Shown: positions 26,116 through 35,371 of the stretch, in pieces
Layout: the number at the start of each line of letters is the position of its first letter
How positions within the stretch are numbered: the first letter of the stretch is position 1
Source of the DNA: Martinezella tropici
Lineage (GTDB): Bacteria; Pseudomonadota; Alphaproteobacteria; Rhizobiales; Rhizobiaceae
Assembly (NCBI GenBank): GCA_000799755.1
Contig: JUHI01000001.1
Location: 1,054,001-1,118,000 of the forward strand
Direction of reading: 5' to 3'
Length of the DNA: 64,000 bases
Position numbers and translations under genes: made by a program
Notes under the pieces: model-generated
Told to the model about the DNA's origin: nothing
Seen by the model: the letters and a program-made list of their open reading frames with translations, nothing else
The model's database searches: none

Positions 26116-26565
26116 ATGAGTAAAGTCGAACGCCATCATGGGATCGAAGACGCCTATGCGCTGGCCGAAGCGCTGCGCCCTGCCCTTCACCGCCTGTACC
26201 GGCAATTGCGCCGGGAGAGCGACGATGCCGGGCTTTCGCCGCTGCATGCCCTGCTGCTTGTCGCCATCATGCGCCAGCCCGGTATCGGCGTTGCCGAACT
26301 GGCTCGAATGGAGAAACTCCGCGGACCGACGATCTCGGGCCATGTCAAGGCCATGGAGCGGGATGGCCTCATCGCCCGTTCTGAGCCCGATCCGACCGAC
26401 CGGCGCCGCAATGGCCTCGTAGCGACCGAGAAGGGCGAGGACATCATCCTCGGCCTGAAACAGCGCAGAACCGACTGGCTCGCCTCAGAACTCGTCAAGC
26501 TGTCGCCTCAGCAGCGTGACACCATTCGCGCCGCAATCGAACCGCTCATGGAGATCGGGCAATGA
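26116..26565 (+). CDS. MarR-family transcriptional regulator
   Basis: A 149-residue winged-helix regulator. Core: SPLHALLLVAIMRQPGIGVAELARMEKLRGPTISGHVKAMERDGLIARS, then the wing DPTDRRRNGLVATEKG, which is textbook MarR. It overlaps the downstream MFS transporter by four bases (ATGA) and has a palindrome over its promoter, so it very likely represses its own efflux operon and is released by a small phenolic or drug ligand. The ATG at 26116 has a weak ribosome site. Confidence 0.92.
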   Translation: MSKVERHHGIEDAYALAEALRPALHRLYRQLRRESDDAGLSPLHALLLVAIMRQPGIGVAELARMEKLRGPTISGHVKAMERDGLIARSEPDPTDRRRNGLVATEKGEDIILGLKQRRTDWLASELVKLSPQQRDTIRAAIEPLMEIGQ

Positions 26566-28118
26566 ATACGGCTCGTCCGAATACCGTCCCACCATCGGCC
26601 CCGACCGCGGGCGATCCGCCCGACCGCCGCGAGATCCGCGCCGTCATCCTCGGGCTGATGATCGTTCTCGGCCTTGGCGCGATCGACCAGAGCATCGTCG
26701 CAACCGCGCTGCCGCGCATCGTCAGCGACCTCGGCGGCCTGACGCATCTCTCCTGGGTGGTCAGCGCCTATGTGCTCGCCTCGACCAGCACCATGCCCCT
26801 CTACGGCAAGCTCAGCGACCAGTACGGCCGCAAGCCGATGATCTATGCGGCGATCCTCATCTTTCTTCTCGGTTCGGTCCTGAGCGGCATGGCGCAGACG
26901 CTGCTGCAGCTCATCATCTTCCGGGCGATTCAGGGTATCGGCGCCGGCGGATTGATGCCGCTGGCGCAGATCATCATCGGCGACATCGTGCCGCCGGCCA
27001 AGCGCGGGCGAAATCAGGGTTCGATCGCCGCCGTCTTCGCCATCTGCAGCGTCATCGGCCCGATCGCCGGCGGCGTCATCACCGATCTCCTGTCGTGGCA
27101 CTGGATCTTCTATATCAACCTGCCAATCGGCGCCGTCGCGCTCGTCATGATCGGCCGCGCGCTGAAACGACCGCACCACTCGCATAGCCGCCGCATCGAC
27201 TATCTCGGCGCGGCACTGCTGACGAGCTGTACGACCAGCTTCCTGCTGGTGCTCGCGCTCGGCGGTAATGAATGGGCCTGGGATTCGCCGGAGATTATCT
27301 GTCTCTCCGCGCTTGCGCTCGTGCTCTTCGTTCTCTTCATCCTGCATATCCGCCGCGACTCCGAGCCGGTACTGCCGCCCGATCTGTTCCGCAACCGGCT
27401 GTTCGTCGTCGCCTGTATCGTTCTGGCCTTGACCTTCATGGGCATGCTGGGAGCCAGCCTGTTCTTTCCGCTGTTCTTCCAGATGGTCATGGGGGTGAGC
27501 GCCTCGCACTCTGGCCTGCTCACCGGCCCTTTGATGATCGGCGTCGTCATCTCCTCCATGGTCAACGGACGGGTGCTGCTGCACCGCTTCGGACGCTACA
27601 AGCCGGCGCAGCTCTGCGGCCTCAGCCTGGCCACGGTCGCCTTCGCCGTGCTTGCCTGGGCGGCAGCGACGAGCCAGGGCTTCTGGATCATCGAGCCGTC
27701 CGTCTTCGCGCTTGGCCTCGGGCTGGGGCTGGTCATGCCGACCATGACGATCGCGGTGCAGAATGCGCTACCCCTTGCCCATCGTGGCGTCGGTACGGCG
27801 ACGCTCGCCTTCTTTCGCTCGCTTGGCGGCCTTATCGGCGTCACCGGCTCGGGCGCCATCCTCGCCTATCGCGTGCAGAACGCCGGCGGTGTGCTGGATG
27901 GGGTTCACGTGTCATCCCTGACCGAAGCCGGCATGAAGCAACTCGCAACCACCTCCCCCGAGGCTCACGCAGCAGCGATCGCGCTCTATCGCCACGCCAT
28001 CGCCATGACCTTCGCGACGGGAACGGCCATCGTGGCGCTGGCACTGATCGCACTGCTCTTCCTGCCGGAACTGCCGCTGGCGACCGATCATGGGCAGGAA
28101 ACGAAGCGCCCAGGCTGA
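26562..28118 (+). CDS. MFS multidrug efflux transporter (DHA2, EmrB/QacA type)
   Basis: A 518-residue major facilitator with about 14 transmembrane helices. Helix 1 carries LGLGAIDQSIVATALPRI (motif D1 of 14-TMS drug:H+ antiporters), the 2–3 loop GKLSDQYGRKPM is motif A, and helix 5 has the antiporter motif C-like SVIGPIAGGVITD. Exports drugs or plant phenolics using the proton gradient. Translationally coupled to marR. No periplasmic adaptor (EmrA) gene follows, so it probably works alone in the inner membrane. Confidence 0.93.
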   Translation: MNTARPNTVPPSAPTAGDPPDRREIRAVILGLMIVLGLGAIDQSIVATALPRIVSDLGGLTHLSWVVSAYVLASTSTMPLYGKLSDQYGRKPMIYAAILIFLLGSVLSGMAQTLLQLIIFRAIQGIGAGGLMPLAQIIIGDIVPPAKRGRNQGSIAAVFAICSVIGPIAGGVITDLLSWHWIFYINLPIGAVALVMIGRALKRPHHSHSRRIDYLGAALLTSCTTSFLLVLALGGNEWAWDSPEIICLSALALVLFVLFILHIRRDSEPVLPPDLFRNRLFVVACIVLALTFMGMLGASLFFPLFFQMVMGVSASHSGLLTGPLMIGVVISSMVNGRVLLHRFGRYKPAQLCGLSLATVAFAVLAWAAATSQGFWIIEPSVFALGLGLGLVMPTMTIAVQNALPLAHRGVGTATLAFFRSLGGLIGVTGSGAILAYRVQNAGGVLDGVHVSSLTEAGMKQLATTSPEAHAAAIALYRHAIAMTFATGTAIVALALIALLFLPELPLATDHGQETKRPG

Positions 28119-28208
28119 GCGGTGCGCATTGCGCATCTTCGATCCCACCTGTGATCGTCGCGCCCTGCCGATAGAGGTTGCGCGGCGGGGAATCCGGCTA
28201 TTTATGAT

Positions 28209-28223
28209 GAATGAGGATCATTC
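28209..28223. promoter_or_regulatory. Palindrome upstream of LysR gene
   Basis: GAATGA-GGA-TCATTC is a perfect inverted repeat with 6-base arms, 23 bases before the LysR start. It may be an autoregulatory LysR site, though it is short. Confidence 0.35.
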
Positions 28224-28245
28224 TTCATATGAACGGTAATCACTC

Positions 28246-29166
28246 ATGTCGACGCCCGAAAGAACGGACCTTGCCGATTTTCGATTGTTCCTGGCGGTCG
28301 TCCGCCGGCGAAGCTTCAGCGGGGCCGCGATCGAGCTTGGCCTCACCCCTTCCGCGGCGAGCCACGCCATCCGCCGGCTGGAGACCAGGCTTGGCGCGAA
28401 ACTGCTGAACAGGACGAGCCGCGCGGTCTCGACGACCGATCTCGGCGCGAAGCTTGCCGAACGGCTCGAAGAAGGCTTCGACCTCATCGCATCGGCGCTG
28501 GAGGATTTGCAGGCGCCCGGAACGGCCCGGTTCGGCCAGCTTCGCTTGAACGTCTTTCGCGACGCGGCGCACCTGCTGGTTACGCCGGCCCTGCCGGAGT
28601 TCGCCAGGCAATGTCCCGACGTGCGTCTGACGATCGTCGTCGACGACCGCCCGATCGATATCGTTGCCGAGGGTTACGACGCCGGAATGCGTTACGGTCA
28701 CCATGTCCCGGAAGACATGATTGCCGTTCCCCTGACCGGCCCGCAGCAATGGGTGGTTGCCGGCTCTCCCGGATATTTCGAGGCGAATGGTCGACCGGAG
28801 ACGCCGGACGACCTCGCCAGCCACAAGTGCCTCCAGCTTCTGCTTGGCGACAACGCCGCCTATCGCTGGGAGCTGGGCAGGGGAGACGACGAGCAGAGGC
28901 TTCGCGTTCCCGGGCTGATCACCATCAACGATACGACGACGACGATCGAGGCAGCCAAGGCCGGCCTGGGCCTGGCCTATCTGCTACAGGCGAGAATCGC
29001 TTCGGAGCTATCACAGGGCACCTTGGAGATTGCGCTTGAGCCGTATTCTTCGGAGGGCGCTCCGTTTCATATGTACTACAGTAGCAGGCGCCACAATCAT
29101 CCGGCGCTTCGAATTCTTATCAACATCATCCGCGCCCAAAACGGTCTGCCACGCCTGGCAGGCTGA
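28246..29166 (+). CDS. LysR-family transcriptional regulator
   Basis: A 306-residue LTTR. N-terminal winged helix (DLADFRLFLAVVRRRSFSGAAIELGLTPSAASHAIRRLETRLGAKLLNRTSRAVSTTDLG) and a periplasmic-binding-protein-like effector domain (VRLTIVVDDRPIDIVAEGYDAGMRYG). It is most like the group of LTTRs that control neighbouring oxidoreductases. It is convergent with an aldo/keto reductase gene rather than divergent, so its target is not obvious. No strong ribosome site precedes the ATG. Confidence 0.9.
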   Translation: MSTPERTDLADFRLFLAVVRRRSFSGAAIELGLTPSAASHAIRRLETRLGAKLLNRTSRAVSTTDLGAKLAERLEEGFDLIASALEDLQAPGTARFGQLRLNVFRDAAHLLVTPALPEFARQCPDVRLTIVVDDRPIDIVAEGYDAGMRYGHHVPEDMIAVPLTGPQQWVVAGSPGYFEANGRPETPDDLASHKCLQLLLGDNAAYRWELGRGDDEQRLRVPGLITINDTTTTIEAAKAGLGLAYLLQARIASELSQGTLEIALEPYSSEGAPFHMYYSSRRHNHPALRILINIIRAQNGLPRLAG

Positions 29167-29222
29167 CCGCAAACAATGCCCCGCCCGTTCCTGAGGAAAC
29201 GGGCGAGGAGAAAGCGTGATGG

Positions 29223-30248
29223 CTAGGCGATCTGCGACTGGCGCCGCCAGAGATCGATGCCGCTTTCGGTCGCGAAGCGATCGATGTTCTTCAGTTCCTC
29301 TTCCGTGAACCTGGTGTTGTTCAGAGCATCCAGGGAATCATCGAGCTGCTCGACGTTTCTGGCACCGATCAGGGCCGAGGTCACGGCGGGATGACGCAGC
29401 GTCCAGGCAATCGCCATCTGTGCAAGGGATTGACCGCGCGACTGGGCAATGGAGTTCAATCCGCGCACCTTCTCGATAACATCATCGCTCAGCAGCTGCT
29501 CGCTGAACGAGCCGGAGCGCGCCACGCGGGCATCCTTCGGAACACCGTTCAGATACTTCGAGGTCAGGAGACCCTGCGCAAGCGGAGAGAAAGCGATGCA
29601 GCCGACGCCAAGCTCCTGCAGCGTATCCAGCAGCTTGTCCTCGATCCAGCGGTTGACCATCGAATAGGACGGCTGATGAATGAGAAGTGGAACGCCTTCC
29701 TTCTTCAGGAGCTCATAGGCTGCGCGCGTGCGCTCGGGGCCGTAGGAAGAGATACCGACATAGAGGGCTTTCCCCTGGCGAACGATTTGCGTCAACGCCG
29801 CCATCGTCTCCTCGAGAGGAACATCCTCAGTCGGGCGATGCGAATAGAAGATATCGACATAATCGAGCTTCATGCGCTTCAGGCTCTGGTCAAGCGAGGC
29901 CAGGACGTGTTTGCGAGAGCCGCCGATGCCATAGGGTCCCGGCCACATGTCCCATCCCGCCTTCGACGAGATGATCAGCTCGTCGCGATAGGCGGAGAAG
30001 TCGGCTTCCAGAATCTTGCCGAAGTTCTCCTCGGCGGACCCGTAGGGCGGGCCATAATTGTTCGCGAGGTCGAAATGCGTGACACCGCGGTCGAATGCCC
30101 GCCGGATAATCGACCGGCCGGTTTCGAAGACGTCCGCTCCGCCGAAATTCTGCCAAAGGCCCAGCGAGATCGGCGGCAGCTTAAGCCCCGAAATGCCGCA
30201 TCGCGCATATGCCACGTTCTCGTAGCGCTCTTTATTTGGGATATACAT
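29223..30248 (-). CDS. Aldo/keto reductase, L-glyceraldehyde 3-phosphate reductase-like (YghZ type)
   Basis: A 341-residue AKR of the YghZ/AKR14 subgroup (related to potassium-channel beta subunits). Tetrad: D60, Y65 (DLANNYGPPYGSAEENFG), K96 (ISSKAGWDMWPGPYG) and H137 (YSHRPTEDVPLEETM). The WPGPYG insertion is typical of YghZ. These enzymes reduce L-glyceraldehyde-3-phosphate and methylglyoxal with NADPH. Start ATG at 30248 with GGAAGGAAAAG; the frame extends upstream 26 codons without similarity. The 299-base gap from here to the tRNA gene holds nothing I can identify. Confidence 0.92.
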   Translation of the reverse strand: MYIPNKERYENVAYARCGISGLKLPPISLGLWQNFGGADVFETGRSIIRRAFDRGVTHFDLANNYGPPYGSAEENFGKILEADFSAYRDELIISSKAGWDMWPGPYGIGGSRKHVLASLDQSLKRMKLDYVDIFYSHRPTEDVPLEETMAALTQIVRQGKALYVGISSYGPERTRAAYELLKKEGVPLLIHQPSYSMVNRWIEDKLLDTLQELGVGCIAFSPLAQGLLTSKYLNGVPKDARVARSGSFSEQLLSDDVIEKVRGLNSIAQSRGQSLAQMAIAWTLRHPAVTSALIGARNVEQLDDSLDALNNTRFTEEELKNIDRFATESGIDLWRRQSQIA

Positions 30249-30547
30249 CGCTTTTCCTTCCTGTGCTGAAGGAAGCATACGGCTCGAAGCCCATCGGCTC
30301 AAATGAGCCAAATTCATTCCGTCCATGAATCTAGCTCATCGTTCAAGCGAGGGTATAGATCGCGATATCGCGTGCGCGAAGCCATGCCGCGCCGTTTGGG
30401 CCGGATAGTGAGACGAATGATGCGAAGCCGGAGCCGAAGACGGGCGACCGCGCGGAGATACGATCTGCCGGGGGAGAGCGAGCGCTCAATGCCAGAGCGC
30501 GCGGCGAACCGCAGCGCAGAAATCAAACCGAGATATCAAGAAAGAAA

Positions 30548-30624
30548 TGGCGCACCCGAAGAGATTCGAACTCCTGACCCCCAGATTCGTAGTCTGGTGC
30601 TCTATCCAGCTGAGCTACGGGTGC
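30548..30624 (-). tRNA. tRNA-Arg (anticodon ACG)
   Basis: A complete 77-base cloverleaf on the minus strand: acceptor GCACCCG / CGGGTGC with discriminator G and encoded CCA, D-arm with AGCTCAGCTGGATAGAGC, anticodon stem-loop CAGA-CTACGAA-TCTG with anticodon ACG at 30588–30590, and a T-loop GTTCGAATC. A34 would be edited to inosine to read CGU, CGC and CGA codons. Confidence 0.97.
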
Positions 30625-30749
30625 GTGGCCGAAACGGAAGAAACCGTTGGCGTGGGCGGTTCTCTAAAGCCTCCCTTGAGGGAATGCAAGTGGATTTCTG
30701 AAAAAGATCGCGATTTTCGTGCATGTTGATGCCAAGAGACTGAAAACAA

Positions 30750-32270
30750 TCAGTTTTCTTGTAAGCTTCTGCTGCGGTAATCATCAAGGGACACAGGACG
30801 GTCGGGGATTTCGATACGGAACTGCGTACCGGCGGACGGTTTTTCGACAAGTGCGATGGTGCCGCCATGGGCAAGGACGAGCTCGCGGGCGATCGCGAGG
30901 CCGAGGCCCGTACCGCCGGAACGCGCCGAGCCGCGGAAAGCCGTGAAAAGATTCTCCCGCGCCTTTTGCGGCATGCCTGGGCCGGTGTCGTCGACGGTGA
31001 TGCTGACGACGCTGCCGATCCGATGCGCTAAAACGGTGATGCGCCTGACACTGTCGGGCTCCGAATCGCCGAAAGCGATCAGCGCCTGATGGGCATTGCG
31101 GCAGAGATTGTGGATCACGCGGAACAACTGCTCGCTGTCGGCATCGACCTCCAGATCCGGGCTGAACTGTTCGGCAAACTCTATACCGCTCTCCGGATCG
31201 ATCGCCAGGATATCGCGCACCTCCTCGATCAGCTCGAGCAGGTGGATCTTGCGCCGGCGCGGCGCCGATTCGGACGTTTGCCCATAAGAAAGCACTTCGG
31301 TCGTATAGCCGACGGCGCGATCGATGGTGCGCAACAGCTTCGGGGCGAAGCGCTTGACCATCGGATCGTCGACATCGACCAGTCGGTCCGACATCAGCTG
31401 CGCGGCCGAGAGGATATTGCGCATGTCATGATTGATCTTCGACACGGCGAGGCCAAGGGCGGCCAGATTCTTCTGCTGCTTCAGCGTCTTCTGCAATTGC
31501 GATTGCATCGCGGCGAGATGCCGGCCCGCCACGGCAAGCTCGTCACGCCCCTTTTCCGGCGCAAGAATACGGCCGGGATCTTCCGGATCGTCCGAATAGG
31601 CCTGCATGCTGTCCGTCAGCCGGCGAATCGGGCGGATCATCATGCGGTTGATCGCAAAGAAGATCAGCGTCGCGGTGAACAGCGAGATCAGGATCGAGAC
31701 GAAGAACACGCTGGTCGAATAGGCAAGCATCGCATTGCGTAGGCGCGTATCCTTCAGCACCACCTCGATGCCCGTATTGGCATCGCCGCCGACGGGTCCG
31801 AACACACGGATGATGCGGTTGCCGCCAAACAGCAGCGTATCGAGCGCATCCTTGATCGCGGTCAGCTGGGACACGTCGCTGAGATCGTATTTCTCATCGA
31901 CGGAGGCCGGCATCTCGGCCGTTGCCAGCAGGCGCGACGTGCCGTCCTTGCGCAGAACGATGGCCCGCGTGCCCGTGGCCATCAGCGTTTCCTTCTGCAG
32001 CGCGCGCGGCAGTTCGGCCGGCTGCAGGCCATCGATGACGATGGCGGCGGCGGCGGCCGTATTCAGCCGATCCTCCAGCCAGCGCAGCCGCATATTGGCG
32101 ACGGAGGGCACGAAGATCAGCACTTCCGCCAGCGAAATGAAGACGATGGTGAGAAGGAGAAGCTTGCCGGAGAGGCCGCCGAAGATGCCGGTAGGACGAC
32201 AAAATTGCGCCAGGCGGCCCTTGTCGACCTTGCCGCCCTTTACGGCACCCTTGTCCTGCCCACTGTCCAT
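30750..32270 (-). CDS. Orphan membrane sensor histidine kinase
   Basis: A 506-residue kinase. TM1 is about residues 36–57, a roughly 125-residue periplasmic sensor follows, TM2 is about 186–209, then a HAMP-like linker (IRPIRRLTDSMQAYSDDPED). The phosphoacceptor is H281 (SKINHDMRNIL), followed by N-box NLCRNAHQAL, G1 DDTGPGM, F and G2 (GGTGLGLAIA) boxes. The HDMRN form of the H-box resembles HPK families where N replaces the usual L/P region. No response regulator gene is adjacent, so the partner lies elsewhere. Start placed at the ATG at 32270 (AGGACAG upstream); an earlier in-frame TTG exists. Confidence 0.88.
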   Translation of the reverse strand: MDSGQDKGAVKGGKVDKGRLAQFCRPTGIFGGLSGKLLLLTIVFISLAEVLIFVPSVANMRLRWLEDRLNTAAAAAIVIDGLQPAELPRALQKETLMATGTRAIVLRKDGTSRLLATAEMPASVDEKYDLSDVSQLTAIKDALDTLLFGGNRIIRVFGPVGGDANTGIEVVLKDTRLRNAMLAYSTSVFFVSILISLFTATLIFFAINRMMIRPIRRLTDSMQAYSDDPEDPGRILAPEKGRDELAVAGRHLAAMQSQLQKTLKQQKNLAALGLAVSKINHDMRNILSAAQLMSDRLVDVDDPMVKRFAPKLLRTIDRAVGYTTEVLSYGQTSESAPRRRKIHLLELIEEVRDILAIDPESGIEFAEQFSPDLEVDADSEQLFRVIHNLCRNAHQALIAFGDSEPDSVRRITVLAHRIGSVVSITVDDTGPGMPQKARENLFTAFRGSARSGGTGLGLAIARELVLAHGGTIALVEKPSAGTQFRIEIPDRPVSLDDYRSRSLQEN

Positions 32271-32431
32271 TTCAACTGTCCTGCTTCGCCGCAAAGCGAA
32301 ATGCTGCCGACCTGATCGAAACTAGATAATAGGCGATTGTGGGCTTTTTTCCAATCGCCCCCGCGATCTGGCAAGCGGAAGGGGCCGGCCGCGACACTCG
32401 GGCGCATCGGCCAACCCTTCTTGATCAAGGA

Positions 32432-34438
32432 TCAGAATTCCTCCCAGCCTTGCGCAGCGGCGGCTGGCGCGAGCGTCCCGCCACCGAAGGCAGACGCGAC
32501 CCTGTCGATCATCCGGCGAGCCGGCGAGGCCGCTGGGCGATGCGCTTCGGCACGGGCCGCCACCGGTGCGGACACATTGACCGCATCGACCTTGAAGCGG
32601 GAAACGAGATGGACAAGGCCATCGGCTTCGGCGGCCAGACGATGGGTCGCGGCCGATGTCTCCTCGACCATGGCGGCGTTGCGCTGCGTGACCTCGTCCA
32701 TCTGATTGACGGCGTTGTTCACCTCGGAAAGCCCTGTCGCCTGCTCGCGCGCCGCCGTTGCGATCGAGTGGATGTGATCGTTGATCTTGAGCACGCGTGC
32801 CTCGATGGACGACAACGCTTCGCCGGTCGCCTGCACCAGCTTCACGCCGATCTGTACTTCGTCGCCCGACTTGCCGATCAGGGCCTTGATATCCTTGGCG
32901 GCTGTCGCCGAGCGCTGGGCCAGCTCGCGCACTTCCTGGGCAACGACCGCAAAGCCCTTGCCCGCCTCGCCGGCGCGGGCTGCTTCAACACCGGCGTTCA
33001 GCGCGAGAAGATTGGTCTGGAAAGCGATATCGTCGATGACGCCGATGATCTGGCTGATCTCGCCGGAGGCCTGCTCGATACGCCCCATGGCGTCGATGGC
33101 GTTGCGGACGACGGTGCCGGAGCGTGCGGCGTCATCCTTGGCCTCGCTGACCATGACGCTCGCCTCGCGTGCCCGCTCAGTGGAGTTCTGCACGACGGAG
33201 GTAATTTCATCGAGCGCCGCCGAGGTCTCCTCCAGAGCCGCAGCCTGCTGTTCCGTGCGCTTGGAAAGATCGTCGCTGGCGTGGCGCAGTTCGTTGGTAT
33301 TGGAGTTGATGGAACCCGTTGTCTCGCGCACTTCGCGCATGGTGCTCTTCAGCGTCACGAATGTCGCGTTGACGTTCTGCTGCAACTCGGCGAAGGCGCC
33401 CTGGAATTCACCCTTCATGGCCTGCGTCAAATCGCCCTCAGCCAGGCTCGCGATGACGCGACGGACTTCACCGATGCCGGTATCGACGCTCACAAGCAAT
33501 TCATTGACGTTGCCCGCGAAGCGATTGAGATTGACGTCGCCGTAGTCCTTGCCGATACGCTGACTGAAATCGCCGGCAGCAGCGGCCGAGACCGCCAGGG
33601 ACATGCTCGACTGAAGCTCGTCGCTTCTTGCCCGCATGGCGGTTTCCTCGGCATTCATCCGCTGCACGGCCTTGCCATTTTCCTTGAAGATGTCGACAGC
33701 CCTCGCCATCTCGCCGATCTCGTCGCGGCGGCCGGCAAACGGCACATCCATGTCGAACTGGCCGTCTGCAACATTCTTGATGGCGTCCGTCACCTTGCGG
33801 ATCGGGCGGCTCAGATGAACCGTACCGATATAGGCGCCCAGACCGACGCCGGCGCCGATGCCGGCGACCATGATGACAAGGACCACCCAGAGGACATTGT
33901 TGTTGAAGGCTTCGATCTCGGCCTCCGCCTTTGCAAGCTCGGCCTTGTCCGTATTCACGACCGCATCGATTTCAGCCTGGAAAGCCTTGCGGTTGGCGCG
34001 GTTCGCCTCGTTGTTGCCCTGCTTGCTGGCCGCATCGGGACCATCCGTCACGCCAAGCCTCGCCGTCTCCGTGCGGAAGACCCGAAATTCCTGGGCACGG
34101 GCCTGCAGCTTGCCGAATTCTGTCTTCTGCGCGCTCGGGACCAGCGGCGACCAGGTCGCGAGCACCTTGTCGATCTCATCCAGATCGGCCATCAATCCGT
34201 CGGCAAACCCCTTGGAATCCTTTGCCGAGGCTGCGGCATAGATGCCGCGCGCTTCCATGACCACCGCCGTGACATAACGGTTCAGGCGCTCTCCCATGTA
34301 AGCACGGTTGGCAGTCTGCTCGTAGCTCTGCAATTTGATGTCGTATTGCTGCAGCGCATAGAGGGCCATGCCGCCGATCAACAATGCCGTGCCGGCCATG
34401 ACCGAGACGAGCAGATTTATTTTGCCGCGAATTTTCAC
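32432..34438 (-). CDS. Methyl-accepting chemotaxis protein with four-helix-bundle sensor
   Basis: About 668 residues. TM1 (about 7–27), a roughly 170-residue helical periplasmic domain, TM2, HAMP (LSRPIRKVTDAIKNVADGQFDMDVP), a second HAMP-like unit, and the MCP signalling tip [41 protein letters not shown] split here over the highly conserved hairpin. It ends in GWEEF, the pentapeptide tether for CheR/CheB. I chose a GTG start at 34438 because GGAGGT lies five bases upstream and VKIRGKINLLVSV is the family start; an ATG at 34516 with AAGG is the alternative. It detects an unknown extracellular signal. Confidence 0.88.
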   Translation of the reverse strand: MKIRGKINLLVSVMAGTALLIGGMALYALQQYDIKLQSYEQTANRAYMGERLNRYVTAVVMEARGIYAAASAKDSKGFADGLMADLDEIDKVLATWSPLVPSAQKTEFGKLQARAQEFRVFRTETARLGVTDGPDAASKQGNNEANRANRKAFQAEIDAVVNTDKAELAKAEAEIEAFNNNVLWVVLVIMVAGIGAGVGLGAYIGTVHLSRPIRKVTDAIKNVADGQFDMDVPFAGRRDEIGEMARAVDIFKENGKAVQRMNAEETAMRARSDELQSSMSLAVSAAAAGDFSQRIGKDYGDVNLNRFAGNVNELLVSVDTGIGEVRRVIASLAEGDLTQAMKGEFQGAFAELQQNVNATFVTLKSTMREVRETTGSINSNTNELRHASDDLSKRTEQQAAALEETSAALDEITSVVQNSTERAREASVMVSEAKDDAARSGTVVRNAIDAMGRIEQASGEISQIIGVIDDIAFQTNLLALNAGVEAARAGEAGKGFAVVAQEVRELAQRSATAAKDIKALIGKSGDEVQIGVKLVQATGEALSSIEARVLKINDHIHSIATAAREQATGLSEVNNAVNQMDEVTQRNAAMVEETSAATHRLAAEADGLVHLVSRFKVDAVNVSAPVAARAEAHRPAASPARRMIDRVASAFGGGTLAPAAAAQGWEEF

Positions 34439-34659
34439 AATAGACCTCCGACGCCGACCCATCCCCCACAAATCGATGGATTTTCCGGCGATATTCCAGA
34501 TATCGACGAAATTCATTAACGTTACCTTGAAGTATCTTTTGCCAATACACGGCCTATTTCTGAGCATATTTCATGCATTGCTTAAATTTACTTTGCAAAT
34601 TGCCGACGCCGATCATTCGGCTGAAACAGGCCGTTTCCAAGGAATCTGCGCCGGTATAA

Positions 34660-34688
34660 TTGACTTCCGGGGCCTTGATCCGTATAAG
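34660..34688 (+). promoter_or_regulatory. Sigma70-type promoter for rpmH–rnpA
   Basis: TTGACT, a 17-base spacer, then TATAAG. This is the best −35/−10 pair in the 371-base gap 34439–34809 between the divergent chemoreceptor and rpmH. It would leave a leader of about 115 bases. Nothing else coding is visible in the gap. Confidence 0.65.
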
Positions 34689-34809
34689 CCCGCGCACGTC
34701 CGGTCACGGAGCCTGCATTTGCGGGCCAAGTCCGTTCGCCATAATCAACAACGCTCCTTGCTATTGAAGCAAAGCTCAAGAAGGGCCGCACTCCGCGGTG
34801 TTTAAATAA

Positions 34810-34944
34810 ATGAAGCGTACCTACCAACCATCCAAGCTTGTCCGCAAGCGTCGCCACGGCTTCCGTGCGCGTATGGCCACCAAGGGCGGCCGCGCAGTTC
34901 TTTCTGCTCGCCGTAACCGCGGCCGCAAGCGTCTTTCGGCCTAA
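34810..34944 (+). CDS. rpmH: 50S ribosomal protein L34
   Basis: A 44-residue, strongly basic ribosomal protein: [18 protein letters not shown], then [16 protein letters not shown] and NRGRKRLSA, an exact family pattern. It binds 23S rRNA near the exit tunnel. Very short, so easily missed by gene finders. It precedes rnpA by 25 bases in the universal rpmH–rnpA arrangement. Confidence 0.98.
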   Translation: MKRTYQPSKLVRKRRHGFRARMATKGGRAVLSARRNRGRKRLSA

Positions 34945-34969
34945 GGGCCGAAGTGCCCGATGATCCAGG

Positions 34970-35371
34970 ATGGCGGGCAAATTGACGAATGAACGACCAA
35001 AAAAGACTGTCGGGCGGCTGAAAAGCCGGCCGCAGTTTCTTGCAGTCCGCGAAGGCGAGAAGCGCAGAGGCGGCTTCTTCCTCATTGAGGTGCTGGACCG
35101 CAAGCTTGCCGACGCCGAGCCCCGCGTTGGTTTTACCGTCACCAAAAAACATGGCAACGCGGTGGAGCGCAACCGCATGCGGCGCAGGCTGAAAGAAGCC
35201 GTGCGGCTTCATGCAGGGTTTGCAATGCAGCCCGGACACGACTATGTGGTTGTCGCGCGGCGCGATGTACTGACCGCGCCTTTCGAAAAACTGGCAAGCG
35301 AACTCGTAAGCCGCGTCGAAAACAGGCCGAAACATCGGCGGTCGGAAAACGACCGCTCCAGGAAAGTATGA
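34970..35371 (+). CDS. rnpA: Ribonuclease P protein component
   Basis: A 133-residue basic protein that supports the RNase P RNA in trimming tRNA 5' ends. The core [28 protein letters not shown] contains the RNR motif that contacts the catalytic RNA, and [12 protein letters not shown] is also conserved. The start is uncertain: ATG at 34970 has almost no ribosome site, and a TTG four codons later (34982, GGCGGG upstream) is possible. Its stop overlaps the yidC start. Cotranscribed with rpmH and yidC. Confidence 0.95.
   Translation: MAGKLTNERPKKTVGRLKSRPQFLAVREGEKRRGGFFLIEVLDRKLADAEPRVGFTVTKKHGNAVERNRMRRRLKEAVRLHAGFAMQPGHDYVVVARRDVLTAPFEKLASELVSRVENRPKHRRSENDRSRKV

Noticed and set aside
32339..34519. 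726-codon open frame on the plus strand
   Set aside because: It is entirely antisense to the chemoreceptor gene, whose domains are complete; the frame stays open only because of high GC3 bias.
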